This document shows, piece after piece, positions 56,696 to 64,000 of a stretch of 64,000 nt of DNA; the first letter of the stretch is position 1; each line of letters begins with the position of its first letter. The DNA lies in NCBI RefSeq assembly GCF_030812215.1, contig NZ_JAUSSG010000004.1, positions 248,001-312,000 on the forward strand, written 5' to 3'. Made by a program: the position numbers and the translations under genes. The stretch comes from Variovorax boronicumulans (GTDB taxonomy: Bacteria > Pseudomonadota > Gammaproteobacteria > Burkholderiales > Burkholderiaceae_C). The notes below the pieces were generated by a model. That model searched no databases. It saw nothing but the letters and a program-made list of their open reading frames with translations, and was not told the DNA's origin.

Positions 56696-58135
56696 TCAGC
56701 CCGGGATGCCCGGGATGCCCGGAATTCGTGCCACGTGCAACAGGTTCGTCGTGCCCGACAAGCCGAAGGGCAAGCCCGCCACCACCACCACGTCGTCGCC
56801 CGCTTTCGCGAAGCCTTCGGCCTGCGCGGTGCGGCAGGCGCAGTCGATCATCTCGGCCACGTCGTGCACATCGTCCACCAGCGCCGCATGCACGCCCCAG
56901 ACCATCGCCATGCGGCGCGCCGCGGCCACGTCGGGGGTGAGGCTCAGGATCGGCACCGCGGGCCGCTCGCGAGCGGCGCGCAGGCTCGTGAAGCCCGAGG
57001 AGGTGTAGGTGACGGTGGCGGCCGGCGCAAGCAACGCGGCCACCTGGCGCATCGAGGCGCACACGGCATCGGCCGTGGTCGAGAGCGCCGCATCGTGCGT
57101 GGCGTCGATGCCGGTGCGGTACGAGGGGTCGGCCTCCACGCGCGCGACGATGCGGTCCATCATGCCGACCGCTTCGAGCGGGTACTTGCCCGAGGCCGAT
57201 TCGGCCGAGAGCATCACCGCATCGACGCCGTCGTAGATGGCGGTCGCCACGTCGGACACTTCGGCGCGCGTGGGCACGGGCGCGGCGATCATCGATTCGA
57301 GCATCTGCGTGGCCACCACCACCGGCTTGCCGTGATGGCGGCAGGCGCGCACGATGCGGCGCTGCAGCTCGGGCACCTGCTCGGGCGGCAGCTCCACGCC
57401 GAGGTCGCCGCGCGCGACCATGATGCCGTCGGCCAGCGCGACGATGCCGTTCAGGTGCTCGATGGCCGCGGGCTTCTCCAGCTTGGCCATGATCCATGCG
57501 CGCTTGCCGATGATCTCGCGCGCCTCGGTGATGTCTTCGGGTCTTTGCACGAACGAGAGCGCCACCCAGTCCACACCCATCGAAAGGCCGAAGTCCAGGT
57601 CGTCGCGGTCCTTCGGCGTGAGCGGCGAAATCGGCAGCAGCACGCTCGGCACGTTGACGCCCTTGCGGTCGGAGATCGGCCCGCCGACGATGACAGTGGT
57701 CTCGGCAAAATCGGCACCGTGGCTCTCCACGCGCAGGCGCAGCTTGCCGTCGTCCAGCAGGAGGTCTGTGCCGGCCTGCAGCGCCGCGAAGATTTCCGGA
57801 TGCGGCAGCGGCGCGCGGCGGTAGTCGCCGTTGGTCTTGGTGTCCATGTCGAGGCGAAAGCGCCGGCCTGCTTCCAACTGCGCGCGCCCGCCCTCGAAGG
57901 TGCCCAGCCTGAGCTTCGGGCCCTGCAGGTCGAGCAGCACGCCGATGGGCCGGCCGAACTCCTTCTCGAGCCGGCGGATGGCCTCCAGCCGGCGCGCATG
58001 GTCGTGCTGCGAGCCGTGGCTGAAGTTCAGGCGGAACACATCCACGCCACGCTCGAACAGCGCGCGAATGGCTTGCTCGTCGGGTGTGGCCGGGCCGAGC
58101 GTGGCGACGATCTTTGCGCTGCGTGTGCGTCTCAT
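56696..58135 (-). CDS. pyk: Pyruvate kinase
   Basis: A 479-residue pyruvate kinase that makes pyruvate and ATP from PEP and ADP. Family motifs: KIVATLGPATPDEQAIRALF, RLNFSHGSQHDH, and the signature IMAKLEKPAAIEHLNGIV with catalytic Lys; also MVARGDLGVELPPEQVP and AVMLSAESASGKYP. The C-terminal regulatory domain is present. It ends in a short IPGIPGIPG repeat encoded by a 9-bp direct repeat. Its place in an organic-acid operon suggests a pathway-dedicated isozyme. Confidence 0.94.
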   Translation of the reverse strand: MRRTRSAKIVATLGPATPDEQAIRALFERGVDVFRLNFSHGSQHDHARRLEAIRRLEKEFGRPIGVLLDLQGPKLRLGTFEGGRAQLEAGRRFRLDMDTKTNGDYRRAPLPHPEIFAALQAGTDLLLDDGKLRLRVESHGADFAETTVIVGGPISDRKGVNVPSVLLPISPLTPKDRDDLDFGLSMGVDWVALSFVQRPEDITEAREIIGKRAWIMAKLEKPAAIEHLNGIVALADGIMVARGDLGVELPPEQVPELQRRIVRACRHHGKPVVVATQMLESMIAAPVPTRAEVSDVATAIYDGVDAVMLSAESASGKYPLEAVGMMDRIVARVEADPSYRTGIDATHDAALSTTADAVCASMRQVAALLAPAATVTYTSSGFTSLRAARERPAVPILSLTPDVAAARRMAMVWGVHAALVDDVHDVAEMIDCACRTAQAEGFAKAGDDVVVVAGLPFGLSGTTNLLHVARIPGIPGIPG

Positions 58136-58151
58136 GGTGTGTTGTTCTTTC

Positions 58152-59162
58152 TCATGCCATTTCGCGAAGACGGACTTGCCCGCGCTGGTCTTCCATCGTG
58201 CGCGCAAGCAGCTTGACCAGCGTGTAGACGGTGTCGATGTGCGGCGTCGAGGTGTCGGTGAGCCGCGCCAGCTCGACCACCGCGCCCACCAGCGCATCGA
58301 TCTCCGGCGCGCGGCCGGCTTCGACGTCCTGCAGCATCGAGGTCTTGTGCTTGCCGACTTTCTCGGCGCCCGCGATGCGCTTTTCCAGCGTCACGCGGAA
58401 CTCGATGCCCAGCTTGTGCGCAACGGCCTGGGCCTCGCGCATCATCGCGGCGGCGAGGTCGCGCGACGGCGGGTACTGGCAGATGTCGACCAGCGTCGAA
58501 TGCGAGAGGCTGCTGATCGGGTTGAAGGTGAGGTTGCCCCAGAGCTTGAGCCAGATCTCGGCGCGGATGTTGTCGAGCACCGGGGCCTTGAAACCCGCGC
58601 CGGTGAAACAGGCCGAGACGCGGTTCACGCGCTCGCTCGACGAGCCGTCGAGCTCGCCGACCGGGAAGCGATCGCCTTCGATGTGCTTCACCACGCCCGG
58701 CGCGATGAGCTCCGATGCGGGATACACCACGCACCCGATCACCCGCTCGGCCGGCACCTTCGCGCTCACCAGCCCCGTGGGGTCGACGCTGCGCACCGGC
58801 GTGCCCGCGAGCGCGCCGCCGTGGTTGTGGAAGTACCAGTACGGAATGCCGTTCTGCATCGTCACGACCACCGTCTCGGGGCCGAAGAGCTTGGGCACGT
58901 CGTTCGCCACGGCCTCGACCTGGTGCGCCTTCATCGCGAGGATGACGATGTCCTGCGGTCCGGCTTCGTCGTAGCTGTCGGTGGCCTTCACGTTGCGCGC
59001 GACCTGCTCCTCGCCTTCGGCCGAGACCAGCTTGAAGCCGTTCGCCTTGATGGCCGCGAGGTTCGCACCCCGCACGATGAACGTCACGTCCTCGCCGGCC
59101 AGCGCGAGTTTCGCGCCCACCAGGCCGCCGATGGCGCCTGCTCCGATGACTGCAATCTTCAT
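58152..59162 (-). CDS. Ketopantoate reductase (ApbA/PanE) family dehydrogenase
   Basis: A 336-residue NAD(P)H-dependent reductase with an N-terminal Rossmann motif (IAVIGAGAIGGLVGAKLA) and the ApbA/PanE C-terminal domain; the catalytic Lys lies in WLKLWGNLTFNPISSLS. The genuine PanE makes pantoate, but the context of CoA ligase, FAA-hydrolase and pyruvate kinase suggests a different 2-oxo acid, such as one from glyoxylate metabolism. That is inference. Confidence 0.87.
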   Translation of the reverse strand: MKIAVIGAGAIGGLVGAKLALAGEDVTFIVRGANLAAIKANGFKLVSAEGEEQVARNVKATDSYDEAGPQDIVILAMKAHQVEAVANDVPKLFGPETVVVTMQNGIPYWYFHNHGGALAGTPVRSVDPTGLVSAKVPAERVIGCVVYPASELIAPGVVKHIEGDRFPVGELDGSSSERVNRVSACFTGAGFKAPVLDNIRAEIWLKLWGNLTFNPISSLSHSTLVDICQYPPSRDLAAAMMREAQAVAHKLGIEFRVTLEKRIAGAEKVGKHKTSMLQDVEAGRAPEIDALVGAVVELARLTDTSTPHIDTVYTLVKLLARTMEDQRGQVRLREMA

Positions 59163-59221
59163 GTCGATCCCCAGTAGTTTTGAATGCGTTGCGCGAGGCC
59201 GGTAATGCCTGGCTCGTCGTT

Positions 59222-59998
59222 TCAACCGAAGCGGTTGGAGAGCTTGCCGATGCCTTCGATGCCGATCTCGACCTGGCTGCCCGGCTTCATCGAGCCGACG
59301 CCCACCGAGGTGCCGCACAGGATCACGTCGCCGGGATGCAGCGTCATGTCCTGCGAGATCAGGCTGACCAGCTGCTGCACGGAGAAGCGCATGTCGCTGA
59401 TCGGATAGTTCTGGCGCTCCTCGCCGTTGAGCACGGTGGTCACGACGAGCGTTGCGGGATCGAGGCCCGTGGCCACCACGGGGCCCATCGGGCAGAAGGT
59501 GTCGAAGCCCTTCGCGCGCACCCACTGGGCAAAGGATGCGTCGCGGTTGAGGATGTCCGCCACGGTCACGTCGTTGGCGCAGGTGTAGCCGAACACATGG
59601 TCGAGCGCATCGGCCTCGGCCACGGCGGTGGCGGTCTTGCCGATGACGATGCCCAGCTCGCCTTCGAACACCACCTTGCCCTCGCACAACGGTTTGCGGA
59701 TCGCATCGCCGTGCGCCGCGAAGGAGTTGGGCGCCTTCAGCAGGTAGAGCGGCTCCGCGGGCACCGGCAGGCTCAGCTTCGCGCCGAGCGCGTGGAAGTT
59801 GTTCCACAGCGCGATCACCTTGGTCGGCTCGCTGGGCGTGAGCAGCTTCAGGCCCGCGAGCACGAACACGCGGCCCGTGGGCTCGGAGCGGCCGTACATG
59901 TCGCCCTGGTGCTCGTGCACCGCGTCGCCCTCGACGGTGCCGAAGGTGGCCTTGCCGGCGTCTTCGAAGCGAACCCACTGCTGTTTCTGCTGTTTCAT
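59222..59998 (-). CDS. Fumarylacetoacetate hydrolase family protein
   Basis: A 258-residue enzyme of the FAH family, metal-dependent hydrolases, decarboxylases or isomerases acting on 1,3-dicarbonyl-like acids. Metal-binding acids are visible in VVFEGELGIVIGK and YTCANDVTVADI. The C-terminal half holds the core (HPGDVILCGTSVGVG). The substrate is unknown. The start at 59998 (MKQQKQQWVRFED) is preferred. Confidence 0.88.
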   Translation of the reverse strand: MKQQKQQWVRFEDAGKATFGTVEGDAVHEHQGDMYGRSEPTGRVFVLAGLKLLTPSEPTKVIALWNNFHALGAKLSLPVPAEPLYLLKAPNSFAAHGDAIRKPLCEGKVVFEGELGIVIGKTATAVAEADALDHVFGYTCANDVTVADILNRDASFAQWVRAKGFDTFCPMGPVVATGLDPATLVVTTVLNGEERQNYPISDMRFSVQQLVSLISQDMTLHPGDVILCGTSVGVGSMKPGSQVEIGIEGIGKLSNRFG

Positions 59999-60061
59999 TT
60001 GTTGTGTGCTTTCTTGAAATCTGCGAGCCGCCCGATGGATCGATGTGCGCGATCTGCGCGA

Positions 60062-60961
60062 TCAGTCGAACGGGAGGTAGTCGGGAATCACGAGCGACGC
60101 GAGCAGCTTCCCCATCTCCGCCGGATTGCTCGTCACATGGATGCCGCACGCCTTCATCACCGCGAGCTTTTCCTGCGCGGTGCCGCGCCCGCCCGAGACG
60201 ATGGCGCCCGCGTGGCCCATGCGCTTGCCGGGCGGTGCGGTGGCGCCGGCGATGAAGCCGACCACGGGCTTGCGCATGTGGTCCTTGATCCAGTGCGCGC
60301 AGAGCTCTTCCTCGTTGCCGCCGATCTCGCCGACCATGATCACGGCGTCGGTGCGCGGGTCGTCGTTGAACATCTTGAGCACGTCGATGTGCTTGAGTCC
60401 GCCCACCGGATCGCCGCCGATGCCCACCACCGTCGACTGCCCGATGCCGAAGCGCGCGAGCTGGCTCGCGGCCTCGTAGGTCAGCGTGCCCGAGCGCGAC
60501 ACCACGCCGATGCGCCCGCGCTGGTGGATGTGCCCCGGCATGATCCCGATCTTGATTTCGTCGGGCGTGATGAGCCCCGGGCAGTTCGGCCCGAGCAGCA
60601 GCGTCTTGCTGCCCTCCATGCGGTGGCGCGTGCGGATCATGTCGCGCACCGGAATGCCTTCGGTGATGCAGATGACCAGCTCCATGCCCGCATCGACCGC
60701 TTCGTCGATCGCGGCGGCCGCGAACGGCGGCGGCACGTAGATCACCGACACAGTCGCGCCGGTTTCCGCCTTCGCATCCTTCACCGTGCCGAAGACCGGA
60801 ATGCCGTCGAACGACTTGCCCGCCTTGTTCGGGTTCACGCCCGCGACGAAGCACTTCTGGCCGTTGCCATAGTCGCGGCACATCGCGGTGTGGAACTGGC
60901 CGGTCTTGCCGGTGATGCCCTGCGTGATGACGCGGGTGTGCTTGTTGACGAGGATCGACAT
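60062..60961 (-). CDS. sucD: Succinyl-CoA synthetase alpha-type subunit
   Basis: A 299-residue acid-CoA ligase alpha subunit. Features: CoA-binding N-terminal domain (ITQGITGKTGQFHTAMC), phospho-His site GHAGAIVSGG, and GPNCPGLITPDE. It starts 1 bp after the beta-subunit stop. The family includes succinate- and malate-CoA ligases (SucD, MtkB). Position in a C2-acid cluster makes a dedicated acid-CoA ligase plausible; which acid is not decidable. Confidence 0.88.
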   Translation of the reverse strand: MSILVNKHTRVITQGITGKTGQFHTAMCRDYGNGQKCFVAGVNPNKAGKSFDGIPVFGTVKDAKAETGATVSVIYVPPPFAAAAIDEAVDAGMELVICITEGIPVRDMIRTRHRMEGSKTLLLGPNCPGLITPDEIKIGIMPGHIHQRGRIGVVSRSGTLTYEAASQLARFGIGQSTVVGIGGDPVGGLKHIDVLKMFNDDPRTDAVIMVGEIGGNEEELCAHWIKDHMRKPVVGFIAGATAPPGKRMGHAGAIVSGGRGTAQEKLAVMKACGIHVTSNPAEMGKLLASLVIPDYLPFD

Positions 60962-60962
60962 T

Positions 60963-62135
60963 TCAGTGGTTCCTCCGCCGCGCCGCAGCCACGGCCTGTT
61001 GGGCGGCATCCGCCATGTCGTCGGCCGCGATGACCGGCAGGCCCGATTGCGCGAGGATCGTCTTGCCCAGGCTCTCGTTGGTGCCCTTCATGCGCACGAC
61101 CAACGGCACCGACAGCTCGACCTCGCGCGCGGCGGCGACGATGCCCCGCGCGATCACGTCGCACTTCATGATCCCGCCGAAGATGTTCACCAAAATCGCG
61201 CGCAGGTTCGGGTTGCGCAGCATCAGCTTGAAGGCCTGCGTGACCTTCTCTGGTGTCGCGCCGCCGCCCACGTCGAGAAAGTTGGCGGGCGAGCCGCCAT
61301 AAAGCTTGATCACGTCCATCGTCGCCATCGCGAGGCCCGCGCCGTTGACGAGGCAGCCGATGTCGCCATCGAGCGCGATGTACGAGAGATCGAAACGCGA
61401 GGCCTCGAGCTCGGCCGGGTCTTCCTCGTCGAAGTCGCGCATCGCCACGATCTCCGGCTGGCGAAAGAGCGCGTTCGGATCGAAGTTGAACTTCGCGTCC
61501 AGCGCGATCACGCGGCCGTCGCGCGTCACGACCAGCGGGTTGATCTCGGCGAGCGACGCATCGCTCGCATCGAAGGCCTGGTAGAGGTTCTGCATCAGCG
61601 TGCGCGCCTGCATCACCGACTTGCCCGCAAGGCCGATGTTGCGCGCCACGATGTCGGCCTCGCTGCCCTTGAGGCCCGTCGAAGGATCGATGAGCACCTT
61701 GTGGATCTTGCCGGGCGTGCGTGCGGCCACCTCTTCGATGTCCATGCCGCCTTCGCTGGACGCCATCAGCGCGACGCGGCCCGTTTCGCGGTCGACCACC
61801 ATGGCGAGGTACAGCTCCTTGTCGATCTCGATGCCCTCTTCGACCAACAGGCGCTTCACCACGCGGCCTTCGGGGCCGGTCTGGTGGGTCGTGAGGGTCA
61901 TGCCGAGCATCTGGCTCGCGTGCCGGCGCACTTCGTCGACCGACCACGCGAGCTTCACGCCGCCGCCCTTGCCGCGGCCGCCGGCGTGGATCTGCGCCTT
62001 CACCACCCACGCGCGGCCGCCCAGGCGGGTGGCGGCGTCGGCGGCCTCATCGGCGGATGCGCAGGCGAATCCACGGGGCGTGGTGACGCCGTATTTGCGC
62101 AATACGTCCTTGCCCTGGTATTCGTGGATATTCAT
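60963..62135 (-). CDS. sucC: Succinyl-CoA synthetase beta-type subunit
   Basis: A 390-residue ATP-grasp beta subunit that pairs with 60062-60961. [17 protein letters not shown] is the family start; [20 protein letters not shown] and [15 protein letters not shown] are family motifs. Length fits SucC and MtkA alike. I start it at the ATG at 62135; the open frame reaches 62177. No sucAB or lpd genes are near, so it may be a second copy. Confidence 0.88.
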   Translation of the reverse strand: MNIHEYQGKDVLRKYGVTTPRGFACASADEAADAATRLGGRAWVVKAQIHAGGRGKGGGVKLAWSVDEVRRHASQMLGMTLTTHQTGPEGRVVKRLLVEEGIEIDKELYLAMVVDRETGRVALMASSEGGMDIEEVAARTPGKIHKVLIDPSTGLKGSEADIVARNIGLAGKSVMQARTLMQNLYQAFDASDASLAEINPLVVTRDGRVIALDAKFNFDPNALFRQPEIVAMRDFDEEDPAELEASRFDLSYIALDGDIGCLVNGAGLAMATMDVIKLYGGSPANFLDVGGGATPEKVTQAFKLMLRNPNLRAILVNIFGGIMKCDVIARGIVAAAREVELSVPLVVRMKGTNESLGKTILAQSGLPVIAADDMADAAQQAVAAARRRNH

Positions 62136-62140
62136 GGCAA

Positions 62141-62473
62141 TTACGCGCCTATTTCCGCGCCGTGGCTTTCGGCCCAATTGAAATAACGCCGGCTTCCGAG
62201 GCCTTCGCTCAATTCGCGCTGCTGGTGAATTTCCTTCTTCTGCTCAATCACCTCGGCCAGCGATCTGGCGTCGTAGGCACGCAGCAGATGCGATTGGTGC
62301 GTGCAGAGGTAATGGCACACACGCTCGGGGCCGTCCTGACTCAGGCGCAGCAATTGGCAATAGGTTTCGCGGTCCCAATGCCAGCGCAGGCCCAGCTCGT
62401 GGAAGGCGGCGTTGTAGGCGTTGCGCTCCGTCTCGGAGCTCCAGTATTGGATGGGTGCATCATCGATCATCAT
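62141..62473 (-). CDS. Small protein, unknown (110 residues)
   Basis: A 110-residue soluble protein beginning [20 protein letters not shown], rich in Trp, His and Tyr, with [25 protein letters not shown] lies 7 bp before the ATG at 62473. It ends 5 bp before the beta-subunit start and so is probably co-transcribed with sucCD. No family is recognised. Confidence 0.7.
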   Translation of the reverse strand: MMIDDAPIQYWSSETERNAYNAAFHELGLRWHWDRETYCQLLRLSQDGPERVCHYLCTHQSHLLRAYDARSLAEVIEQKKEIHQQRELSEGLGSRRYFNWAESHGAEIGA

Positions 62474-62558
62474 GAAATTTCTCCTGGAAATTGAATGCCG
62501 GGCGACAAATGGATGACGGGTCGGCATGATCAAAATGTAGATTCGATGATCGATAAAT

Positions 62559-62573
62559 AATAGTTAAACTATT
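62559..62573. promoter_or_regulatory. AT-rich palindrome upstream of the 110-residue gene
   Basis: AATAGTT-a-AACTATT, perfect 7-bp arms, in the most AT-rich stretch of the window (about 62520-62670), 86 bp before the start of the 62141-62473 gene. Candidate operator or promoter element. Confidence 0.4.
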
Positions 62574-62633
62574 TTATTGAATGCATTTGCCATGCGTTAT
62601 ATATGAATTGGCAAAAAGGAACGTGTTTATCCA

Positions 62634-62659
62634 TTGCAAATGGCTTTCACCATTTGCAA
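62634..62659. terminator. Hairpin after the CoA-transferase gene
   Basis: TTGCAAATGG and CCATTTGCAA are perfect 10-bp inverted repeats with a 6-nt loop, 40 bp past the CoA-transferase stop on the minus strand. No T run follows directly, so it may be a terminator, an operator or an RNA stability element. Confidence 0.5.
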
Positions 62660-62698
62660 AAAACACTTTATTTATCGATCGACCGGCGCGCTGTTAAT

Positions 62699-63946
62699 TC
62701 AAATCACGCGCTCGGTGCGCAGCATGGCGATTTCGTCCACGCCATAGCCCAATTGCCGGAGCACTTCTTCGGTGTGCTCGCCCAGCAGGGGCGCCCGTGT
62801 CACCTCGGTCCGGCTGTCGGACATCTTGATGGGGTTGCCCACGGTCAGGTACTTGCCGCGCGTCGGGTGGTCCACCTCGACGATGGTCCCGGTCTCGCGC
62901 AGCGATTCGTCCGCGGCGATTTCCTTCATCGAGAGAATCGGGCCGCACGGAATGTCGTATTCGTTGAGGATGTCCATGGCCTCGAACTTGGTCTTGGTCA
63001 TGGTCCATTGCTCGATGCGCGCGAAGATCGGCTTCAGGTGCAGCAAGCGCGCAGCCGGCGTGGCGTAGGCCTCGTCGGTGATCCAGCTCTCCTCGCCGAT
63101 CACCTTGCACACAGCCGGCCACACCGCGCCCTGCGTGATGAAGTAGATGTACGCGTTCGGGTCGGTCTCCCAGCCCTTGCATTTCAGGATGGAGCCCGGC
63201 TGCCCGCCGCCCGATGCATTGCCCGCGCGCGGCACCGCGTCGCCGAACTTGCCGTCGGGGTACTGCGGGTACTCGTGCATGGTGCCGGTGCGCTCCAGGC
63301 GCTGCTGGTCGCGCATCTTCACGCGGCACAGGTTGAGCACCGCGTCCTGCATCGGCGCCAGCACCTGCTGGCCGCGCCCGGTGCTGTTGCGCTGGTAGAG
63401 CGCCGCGACGATGCCCAGCGCCAGGTGCAGCCCGGTGCCGCTGTCGCCGATCTGCGCGCCGGTGACGACGGGGGGGCCGTCCTCGAAGCCGGTGGTCGAT
63501 GCGGCGCCGCCGGCGCACTGCGCCACGTTCTCGTAGACCTTGCAGTGCTCGTACTTGCCGGGGCCGAAGCCTTTCACCGACGCGACGATCATCCGCGGGT
63601 TGAGCTTCTGGATGTGCGCCCAGGTGATGCCCATGCGGTCGAGCGCGCCGGGCGCGAAGTTCTCCACCAGCACGTCGCAGGTCTTGATCAGCGTATCGAG
63701 AACCTGCTTGCCCTTGGGGTTCTTCGTGTCCAGCGTGATCGAGCGCTTGTTGTGGTTCAGCATCGTGAAGTAGAGGCTGTCCACACCGGGAATGTCGCGC
63801 AGCTGGCCGCGCGTGGCGTCGCCTTCGCCGGCGCGCTCGACCTTGATCACGTCGGCGCCGAACCAGGCCAGAAGCTGGGTGCAGGTGGGGCCCGACTGCA
63901 CGTGGGTGAAGTCGAGGATGCGGACGCCTTCGAGTGCCTTGCTCAT
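62699..63946 (-). CDS. frc: Formyl-CoA:oxalate CoA-transferase
   Basis: A 415-residue class III CoA-transferase (CaiB family). The start ([33 protein letters not shown]) and the catalytic Asp motif [13 protein letters not shown] match formyl-CoA transferase, which moves CoA from formyl-CoA to oxalate. The product oxalyl-CoA is normally decarboxylated by oxalyl-CoA decarboxylase, whose gene usually lies next to frc. The transporter at 53542 and the formate dehydrogenase fit this pathway. Other class III transferases remain possible. Confidence 0.85.
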   Translation of the reverse strand: MSKALEGVRILDFTHVQSGPTCTQLLAWFGADVIKVERAGEGDATRGQLRDIPGVDSLYFTMLNHNKRSITLDTKNPKGKQVLDTLIKTCDVLVENFAPGALDRMGITWAHIQKLNPRMIVASVKGFGPGKYEHCKVYENVAQCAGGAASTTGFEDGPPVVTGAQIGDSGTGLHLALGIVAALYQRNSTGRGQQVLAPMQDAVLNLCRVKMRDQQRLERTGTMHEYPQYPDGKFGDAVPRAGNASGGGQPGSILKCKGWETDPNAYIYFITQGAVWPAVCKVIGEESWITDEAYATPAARLLHLKPIFARIEQWTMTKTKFEAMDILNEYDIPCGPILSMKEIAADESLRETGTIVEVDHPTRGKYLTVGNPIKMSDSRTEVTRAPLLGEHTEEVLRQLGYGVDEIAMLRTERVI

Positions 63947-63962
63947 CGTGTTGTCTCCTGTC

Positions 63963-64000
63963 TTATTTGCTCGTCGCGGCTTCGACTTCTACCAGACGGG
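63963..64000 (-). CDS. 3' end of an upstream gene (partial)
   Basis: Only the last residues are visible: in frame they read [11 protein letters not shown], then TAA at 63963-63965, 16 bp before the CoA-transferase start. Oxalyl-CoA decarboxylase is the likely neighbour of frc, but 11 residues do not prove it. Confidence 0.35.
   Translation of the reverse strand, partial: RLVEVEAATSK

Noticed and set aside
59180..62186. Long plus-strand frames opposite the FAH, SucD and SucC-type genes
   Set aside because: Antisense shadows; the minus strand carries well-known families.

Overview
This window is GC-rich chromosomal DNA from a betaproteobacterium. The gene families and the Comamonadaceae-style intergenic repeats suggest a Variovorax-like member of Burkholderiales; the genus is inferred, not proven. 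About 52 protein genes are supported. No tRNA, rRNA, CRISPR array, prophage or intact insertion sequence was found.

Layout. (1) 1-2645: a two-subunit dioxygenase of the hydroquinone 1,2-dioxygenase type, cut by the left edge, preceded by a LysR regulator gene and a classic LysR operator. (2) 2843-5427: a TPR/NTF2-like secreted protein and an L,D-transpeptidase. (3) 5853-18218: a complete Tad (Flp) pilus operon, flp-tadV-rcpC-rcpA-tadZABCD-DUF3613-tadE-tadF-tadG. (4) 18259-19683: a sigma-54 activator, convergent with (5) 19817-33438, a seven-gene minus-strand surface-adhesin locus. It encodes a 1568-residue repeat adhesin with an N-terminal retention-like segment, a 211-residue Asp-Ala tract and Gly/Leu/Asp repeat arrays; an OmpA-like lipoprotein; a 1028-residue fusion of an alpha/alpha-toroid and a degenerate MurF-like domain; a 92-residue membrane protein; and a type I secretion ABC/HlyD/TolC trio. 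I consider this locus the best candidate for an undescribed system. (6) 33749-36619: a DUF1841 protein, then divergent pcaQ and pcaHG (protocatechuate 3,4-dioxygenase). (7) 36693-40469: cytochrome c, MoxR ATPase, small membrane protein, GNAT and CoxE-like VWA protein. (8) 40566-46978: tamA-tamB and a small membrane protein. (9) 46985-53229: the NAD-dependent molybdenum formate dehydrogenase operon fdsG-B-A-fdhD-fdsD. (10) 53542-64000: an oxalate/organic-acid region with an OxlT-type transporter, a 57-residue protein, a LysR regulator, pyruvate kinase, ketopantoate-reductase-like and FAA-hydrolase-like proteins, a SucCD-type acid-CoA ligase, a 110-residue protein, formyl-CoA:oxalate CoA-transferase, and the extreme 3' end of another gene.

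How the parts fit. The transporter, the CoA-transferase and Fds together suggest oxalate uptake, conversion through oxalyl-CoA to formate, and NADH from formate. FNR/FixK-like boxes (TTGAC-N4-GTCAA) lie near fds, the transporter and the 57-residue gene. The Tad pilus and adhesin loci share GTAAC-rich upstream regions and flank the sigma-54 regulator, which suggests co-regulated attachment and biofilm functions. Between the transporter and the 57-residue gene lies a 205-nt, strongly self-complementary, probably Y-shaped element (55099-55303) that may be an unrecognised structured RNA.
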